Assembly: GCA_035772405.1 (NCBI GenBank)
Contig: JAYKKM010000351.1
Location: 201,501-265,500 of the forward strand
Length of the DNA stretch: 64,000 nt
Source: Chrysogorgia sp. JL179-B06
Taxonomy: Eukaryota > Cnidaria > Anthozoa > Scleralcyonacea > Chrysogorgiidae
Direction: 5' to 3'
In this document: piece after piece, positions 59,071 through 64,000 of the stretch
Layout of the letters: each line of letters starts with the position of its first letter
How positions within the stretch are numbered: the stretch's first letter is position 1
Translations under genes and position numbers: made by a program
The notes under the pieces: model-generated
Database searches by the model: none
Seen by the model: the letters and a program-made list of their open reading frames with translations, nothing else
Told to the model about the DNA's origin: nothing

Positions 59071-61222
59071 GGACGAATTTCTGATTGGTTATACCATATT
59101 GTGTTAATTTATGTTATTCGCAACTTAAACGTGATAACTCAACACATCACGAAACGTTAAAGTTTAGCTGCATGACGCAGCAGTGAAGTGAAGCTTGAAT
59201 TCCTGCCACTCAGATGAGCCGTATGTTACCGTAGGTAAAAACTGTACGTATAATTTATTTGTTGCTATAAATTGTTACATTCGAGAATTCTGTTGTCTAG
59301 AAAAGAAAGTAGATAGTTGTTGCGTCTCAATGAATGCAAAATCCGAAAAATTCACGGATATACTAGTCATAACAATGAGATATACACCTTCTATTCAGAG
59401 TCTAGAGAGCGTATTTCTCTTTCTTATTATATAAAATCCTGGTAGCGCATCTTCAATCAATTCTCTTTAAACATGTACTATATGTTTATAGAGCTTTACT
59501 ATAGCTTTCGTATATAGTACTTCTACTTCGATATCCAGTTCCCAATTCCATCAATTTTTTTATTTCTTTCCGTGCGGTAACTATAATGCCTTTCGAAATC
59601 ACATAAAATGTCCATTACAATATATTAAAGGCTGAGAATGATAATAACAACGCAAACGAATAAGAAATAGAAAATCCTGAGATGACGCATAGCCCTATAG
59701 ATACGAATGATGACTACGAACATCCACAGTTTGATGACGCATATAGTCGTATAGATACGAATGATGACTACGAACATCCACGACAGTTTGATATACTGTA
59801 TATCGCGAAGTCATGTTCCATGTATACTACATGTACATAAAAAGACGTGCGTGTGAAGGCCGTTCTTCCAGCCTTTCGGGTTATTCTACCAGCCACCAAT
59901 GGCCACAAAACTGGCCTATAGTATTTGAAGGGGTTAAAAAGACTGCTATACAGAAGTCATAACGGCTCTAAAGTATGAACTCCTCTATAAATATTGCACT
60001 CCTAAGTTAAATCCAATCCAGTTCATAGTTAAATGAACTCCAGCTGCATAGATCAAGTCAATATAAATAGCGTAGAGTCTGGCTGCTATTAATAGCTCAA
60101 AAAGCGGACAAACAAACCAAATTTGACTCACAAATTATTGCAAATGAGCTATTTCTTTTGTTATGGCCGCAAGAATTATGGGTAAAAGCGGACAAACATC
60201 GGTACTGACGTCATCTCGACGGAGCGCTATTACGTATGTGGTCATTCGTTACTCATCTTGCATGCATTCACCTGTTAATCTCTGCATAAATTACTGTACA
60301 TAATTATGTTGCTTATAGTTACAGGGGCGCCGGAACCACGGGGCACGAAGGGGCAGCCGTTTGCGCTTTGCTGTATTGTAATACGATATCTTATACTTTC
60401 TTTTGAATTTATTTTATCACTGTAAGTTAAAATTTATACTACCCAAAAAGAAGAAAAGCAGAAACATTTAAATTTTGCGACAGAGATGCGTAACGAGAAG
60501 GAAGGAGACCGAACTAATCGTCGCTGGTCGTCGCTGATCATTGTGGTCGACTATTGACGAAGTACTACGGGTTGTTTAGTTTGGTTTCGAAGGAGTCAAC
60601 GAGATGAGTCCGATGTATTCATTCATGCGAAGATTTGATTTAAAATTGAACCATTTCCATTGCTGCTATAGACATGTCTAAAATCCACAATATTACTCTA
60701 GACTGGAATTTTTGGAAGGAAATTTTTAAAATTATTTATACAAATTAAAAGAATAACTTGGCATTTTTGGTGATAAACAATAATAAGAATAGACACTATC
60801 ACGTAGCAATAATTATTAAAAAGTATTATTGAGAAACGTTTATCGTTTATTGTCTATGTGTTCATCTTTTAGTAATAGATATTAAATTAATAAAGACCGC
60901 TAGACAGCTTCTCCCACTAAATTAAACTTTCCTCTTGTAAAAGTGCCCTTTTTGAGATTCTGCGCCCGCTGCCCTGGGTACCTAACGTACAATGTGGCAC
61001 TGATGCGAAACTGAAAGTGTAGATGTATGCTTTAGTATATTTCCTCATCAATTACAAAAATATTCTGATGCAGTACTAGAAAGACGCAAAACATCACGGG
61101 ACGTACCAAAGTGTATGTTCATGCGAGGCCGGCTCTAACAATATGATGAGAATTGATGAGAAACTAAAAGTATACATGTATACTTTAGTTTATTTCTTGG
61201 GTAACCGTAATATTACAACCCG
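59071..61222 (+). repeat. ~2-kb repeat block, right copy
   Basis: Direct repeat of 35,457-37,443. It differs by small indels and by an extra segment at about 60,070-60,235 that contains AAAAGCGGACAAACA twice, flanked by short inverted sequence, probably an insertion. No gene is recognised. Confidence 0.85.
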
Positions 61223-61720
61223 TAATTCACCTGTTAATCTCTGCATAAATTACTGTACATAATTATGTTGCTTATAGTTACAGGGGCGCCGGAACCACAG
61301 GGCACGAAGGGGCAGCCGTTTGCGCTTTGCTGTATTGTAATACGATATCTTATACTTTCTTTTGAATTTATTTTATCACTGTAAGTTAAAATTTATACTA
61401 CCCAAAAAGAAGAAAAGCAGAAACATTTAAATTTTGCGACAGAGATGCGTAACGAGAAGGAAGGAGACCGAACTAATCGTCGCTGGTCGTCGCTGATCAT
61501 TGTGGTCGACTATTGACGAAGTACTACGGGTTGTTTAGTTTGGTTTCGAAGGAGTCAACGAGATGAGTCCGATGTATTCATGCATGCGAAGATTTAATTT
61601 AAAATTTAACCATTTCCATTGCTGCTATAGACATGTCTAAAATCCACAATATTACTCTAGACTGGAATTTTTGGAAGGAAATTTTTAAAATTATTTATAC
61701 AAATTAAAAGAATAACTTGT
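61223..61720 (+). repeat. third partial copy of the block, almost identical to 60,267-60,760
   Basis: From TTCACCTGTTAATCTCTGCA to AAAAGAATAACTTG the sequence repeats 60,266-60,760 with only a few changes, offset by 957 bp. Such near identity suggests a very recent local duplication. Confidence 0.9.
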
Positions 61721-62208
61721 CATCGTTATTAGTTAGAAAGTGTGTCATCGTTTGAATGTTTAGAATTTTCAAAACATATAATTTTTTTATCAATACATAA
61801 TTTAATGAAGTTGGAATTAAATCGATCCATGCATTCAGTTCAAAATATATACCATTTAATTTGTGTTTTATAATACTGCAAAATTCTATATGCTTGATAA
61901 TTAGTATATATACTGTACAGTGCAGACTATAGCTGTTTATACGACCTGGGTCTGGCCTACATTTGAGTAGTACAAACAAGCGTTACTCTAAATCGGTCTG
62001 TAGGTACTCTATATCTGTTAATTAATATTATTTTATTTTATTTATTTATTTTATTTAATCAAATTTCAAATTTACATTATTATATTGAGTATATTATTTC
62101 ATAATGAAAATTTGTGGACAGTTTAAAACAGAATTCAAGATTCCATAGCATAAACCGCCAGTAGAATTAACTAACATTATTTACAAAATGAAGAATGAAT
62201 AATAATTA
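61721..62208. other. dispersed repeat and AT-rich sequence
   Basis: Bases 61,745-61,990 are related to 10,010-10,320. The rest, up to 62,200, is AT-rich with TTTATTTTATTTATT runs. No gene. Confidence 0.55.
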
Positions 62209-63010
62209 TTATAAAGTGTTTGAATCATTTGAAAATTTAACATAATAGTAGTCAATTAGTTTGTTAAGAAAAATAGATAAAAGCTGGTATTCTCTAATAC
62301 ATAACGGTAAATAATTCCATAAACGACAGACACGTATAAAGTAAGAGTTTTTAAAGGACTCAGTCCTATAGAAAGGAATCTTCAGAGCCAAGATGGTCAG
62401 TATTTCTAAGAGGCTTAGTACATGAGCGAAACGAAACATATTGAGAAATATCAACCCTACGCAGACTCCTGAAACACTTAAAGAGAAAAATAATGTCACT
62501 AATTTCTCTACGATAGGCCAAAGGAAGTAAATGTGAGCAAACAAGGCGTTCGCGATAGGACAACTCATTTCCAACAATAAATCTAGTTGCTCTTCGCTGA
62601 ATTCGTTCTAGAGCTGTAATATATTTTTTTATGGTGTAAGGTGACCATACCACACTAGCATATTCAAGACGGGATCTAACCCAAGTAACATAAAGTAGTT
62701 TCTTAATATCCCAGTCACTGATATGCTTGCAGCAAGATACAAGACATTTAACATCTTCTGGGCTTTAGCAGTCACGTAGTTAATGTTCCAGCTCAGATCG
62801 TGTCTAATGAGAACTCCGGCCAGATCTTTCTCAACTACTACGTGCTCTAGTTGCTTCCCACCAAGAAAGTAGTCTCTGACAAAGATTGACTTGATCTTAG
62901 CTATACGTAAAAACCTTACACTTTTTAATGTTAAATTCCACGCCCCATGTACAAGTCCACTGGTACAACTTATTCAGATCTTCCTGTAGTTTTTCGCCAT
63001 CGTCTTGTCC
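62209..63010 (-). pseudogene. LINE fragment C, minus strand, frameshifted
   Basis: Read leftward, frames give a LQEDLNKLYQWTCTWGVEFN-like stretch (about 62,990-62,930), then VRSRLEYASVVWSPY, then RIQRRATRFIVGNELSYRER and LLPLAYRREISDIIFLFKC, and a C-terminal VCRLWNYLPLCIRE. These are the thumb and C-terminal parts of a non-LTR reverse transcriptase. At least two frame changes, one near 62,400, make it dead. The catalytic FADD box is not included. Confidence 0.75.
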
Positions 63011-63750
63011 AAGAATAAATCGAAAACATTTGCAGTCATCCGAAAATTGGAGTTTGAAAATTTGGAGTCATTATGAAAGCAATAGAGGTATTCCGGCAGC
63101 AAAAAAGTTCATCAATTTTTTACTGATCAAATGTAGACTCACCACGGAGCTGGGTTTCCTCAAAATGCAATTGAAGTCCCCCTTTTTTCATTTATTCAGC
63201 ATATAATGTTGCCCGTGCCCACTACGTTATATCTAAGTGAAAAGTATATTTACCCAACTATTTTGCTAACGATAGCTAAACGTATTCGGCAAAACGAATT
63301 TGATTACATTAATTCGGCTATTTAAAGTCAATTTAAATATGGCGATTATGCCCAAGGAAATTCAAAAAAGATTAAGGAGGAGATATCTCGCCCCACGAAC
63401 ACGAGTAGACGGATCCCACCCACTCACATCCAAGCCGTTTAGCGTAATTTATTTCCCCAAATTCGTTTAGCCAAATTTGTTTGCTATGCCAAAAAATGTG
63501 TATTTCCTTAAAATTCGTTTGTACATTCGAAACAGGAATTAGTTATCAAAGAAATAATACGAATTTGACCCTGAAATAGGGTGTGGAATGCGTGTAAATG
63601 TTATGAATAGAACATATGAATATAGCCAAACTTGGTGGGTCAATTATTTTTTGTATTTTACTTTTTCAATTTTATATATAAATATATTTTATTGAAAACA
63701 AACATTTATTTTATTCAGATATCCTCAAAGCGAAACCATTCTGATGCGAA
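63011..63750 (+). other. upstream region of the second PAN-type gene copy
   Basis: From about 63,420 the sequence aligns with about 1,020-1,930 but lacks the TTAA MITE, passing directly from GAATATAGC to CAAACTTGGTGGGTC. Probably contains the promoter of the duplicate. Bases 63,011-63,290 show nothing recognisable. Confidence 0.65.
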
Positions 63751-64000
63751 ATGTTGGACCCAGAAATTGTTTTGTTATTGGACGTGTTAATTCTGGCGAG
63801 TGTGAAATTTCAAAGCTCTCAGTCCACATGCTCTACCTATTCCTTTGACATGAATGATGGTGTTAAAAATCGTGCACTGTACAGAACCTATACGACGTCA
63901 TTGGTTGAACGTCCCATTGATTGTTTACTCAAGTGCTATTTGGATTGCAGATGTGTGTCATTTAACGCGTGTCAGAAAAAGTGCCAACTTAATTCCGAAA
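63751..64000 (+). CDS. second copy of PAN/apple-type exon 1 (cut by window end)
   Basis: ATG at 63,751 opens a frame without stop to base 64,000. It matches exon 1 at 1,935 closely, with changes such as Pro for Ser/Thr in the ERPIDCLLKCYLDCRC segment, while all Cys are kept. It is the start of a tandem paralogue of the PAN-EGF-pentraxin gene; the remaining exons lie outside. Substitutions that spare the Cys pattern suggest it is still functional. Confidence 0.8.
   Translation, partial: MLDPEIVLLLDVLILASVKFQSSQSTCSTYSFDMNDGVKNRALYRTYTTSLVERPIDCLLKCYLDCRCVSFNACQKKCQLNSE

Noticed and set aside
35457..61222. The ~2-kb direct repeats as LTRs of one giant element containing the Polinton
   Set aside because: No TG...CA ends, no primer-binding site or polypurine tract, copies differ by many indels, and the Polinton has its own target duplication in unique DNA.

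Overview
The window is animal nuclear DNA, AT-rich and packed with transposable elements. It is most likely from a marine invertebrate, with a cnidarian as the best guess. The evidence is a split PAN/apple - EGF - pentraxin gene with GT-AG introns, several non-LTR retrotransposon remnants, tRNA-derived SINEs, hammerhead-type ribozyme motifs of the kind found in Penelope-like elements, many palindromic MITEs, and a complete Maverick/Polinton. The taxonomic call is inference and cannot be proved from this window.

Layout. Bases 1-14,645 hold one host gene on the + strand in four phase-consistent exons (1,935-2,249; 4,805-4,979; 6,039-6,279; 14,258-14,645). Its introns are filled with MITEs, LINE fragments, palindromes and microsatellites. 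From 14.6 to 39.9 kb I see almost only repeats: fold-back elements, minisatellites, a broken Mutator-like transposase remnant, two related LINE fragments, a 5'-truncated L2/CR1-like LINE with an open reverse-transcriptase frame, a tandem tRNA-Ala-like SINE array, very long (TA)n tracts and hammerhead ribozyme motifs.

Bases 39,902-58,608 are a full-length Polinton of 18,707 bp. It has a perfect 6-bp target duplication (AACTGA), about 461-bp terminal inverted repeats whose outer 169 bp are themselves palindromic, and only open reading frames. Leftward genes: a small hydrophobic-segment protein, an FtsK/HerA-type packaging ATPase, a double-jelly-roll major capsid protein, two paralogous hydrophobic-tail proteins, a chromodomain integrase and a penton-type minor capsid protein. 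Rightward central genes: a 54-aa ORF, a tail-anchored 462-aa protein, a fibre-like protein, a predicted myristoylated 69-aa protein, an Arg-rich 41-aa peptide and a BRO-N/PD-(D/E)XK nuclease fusion. Then come a leftward thymidine kinase and a leftward zinc-finger protein. Last, rightward, are three small membrane proteins, a zinc-ribbon protein and protein-primed DNA polymerase B. Together they give replication, integration, capsid assembly, DNA packaging, probable attachment and nucleotide supply, so the element looks like an integrated virus. I find no adenain-like protease. Perfect stem-loops mark the 3' ends of its transcription units.

From 58.6 to 63.7 kb the flank holds short tandem repeats, a ~2-kb block repeated in direct orientation from 35.5-37.4 kb, and a broken LINE on the minus strand. 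The window ends inside exon 1 of a second copy of the host gene (63,751 onward), showing a local gene duplication.
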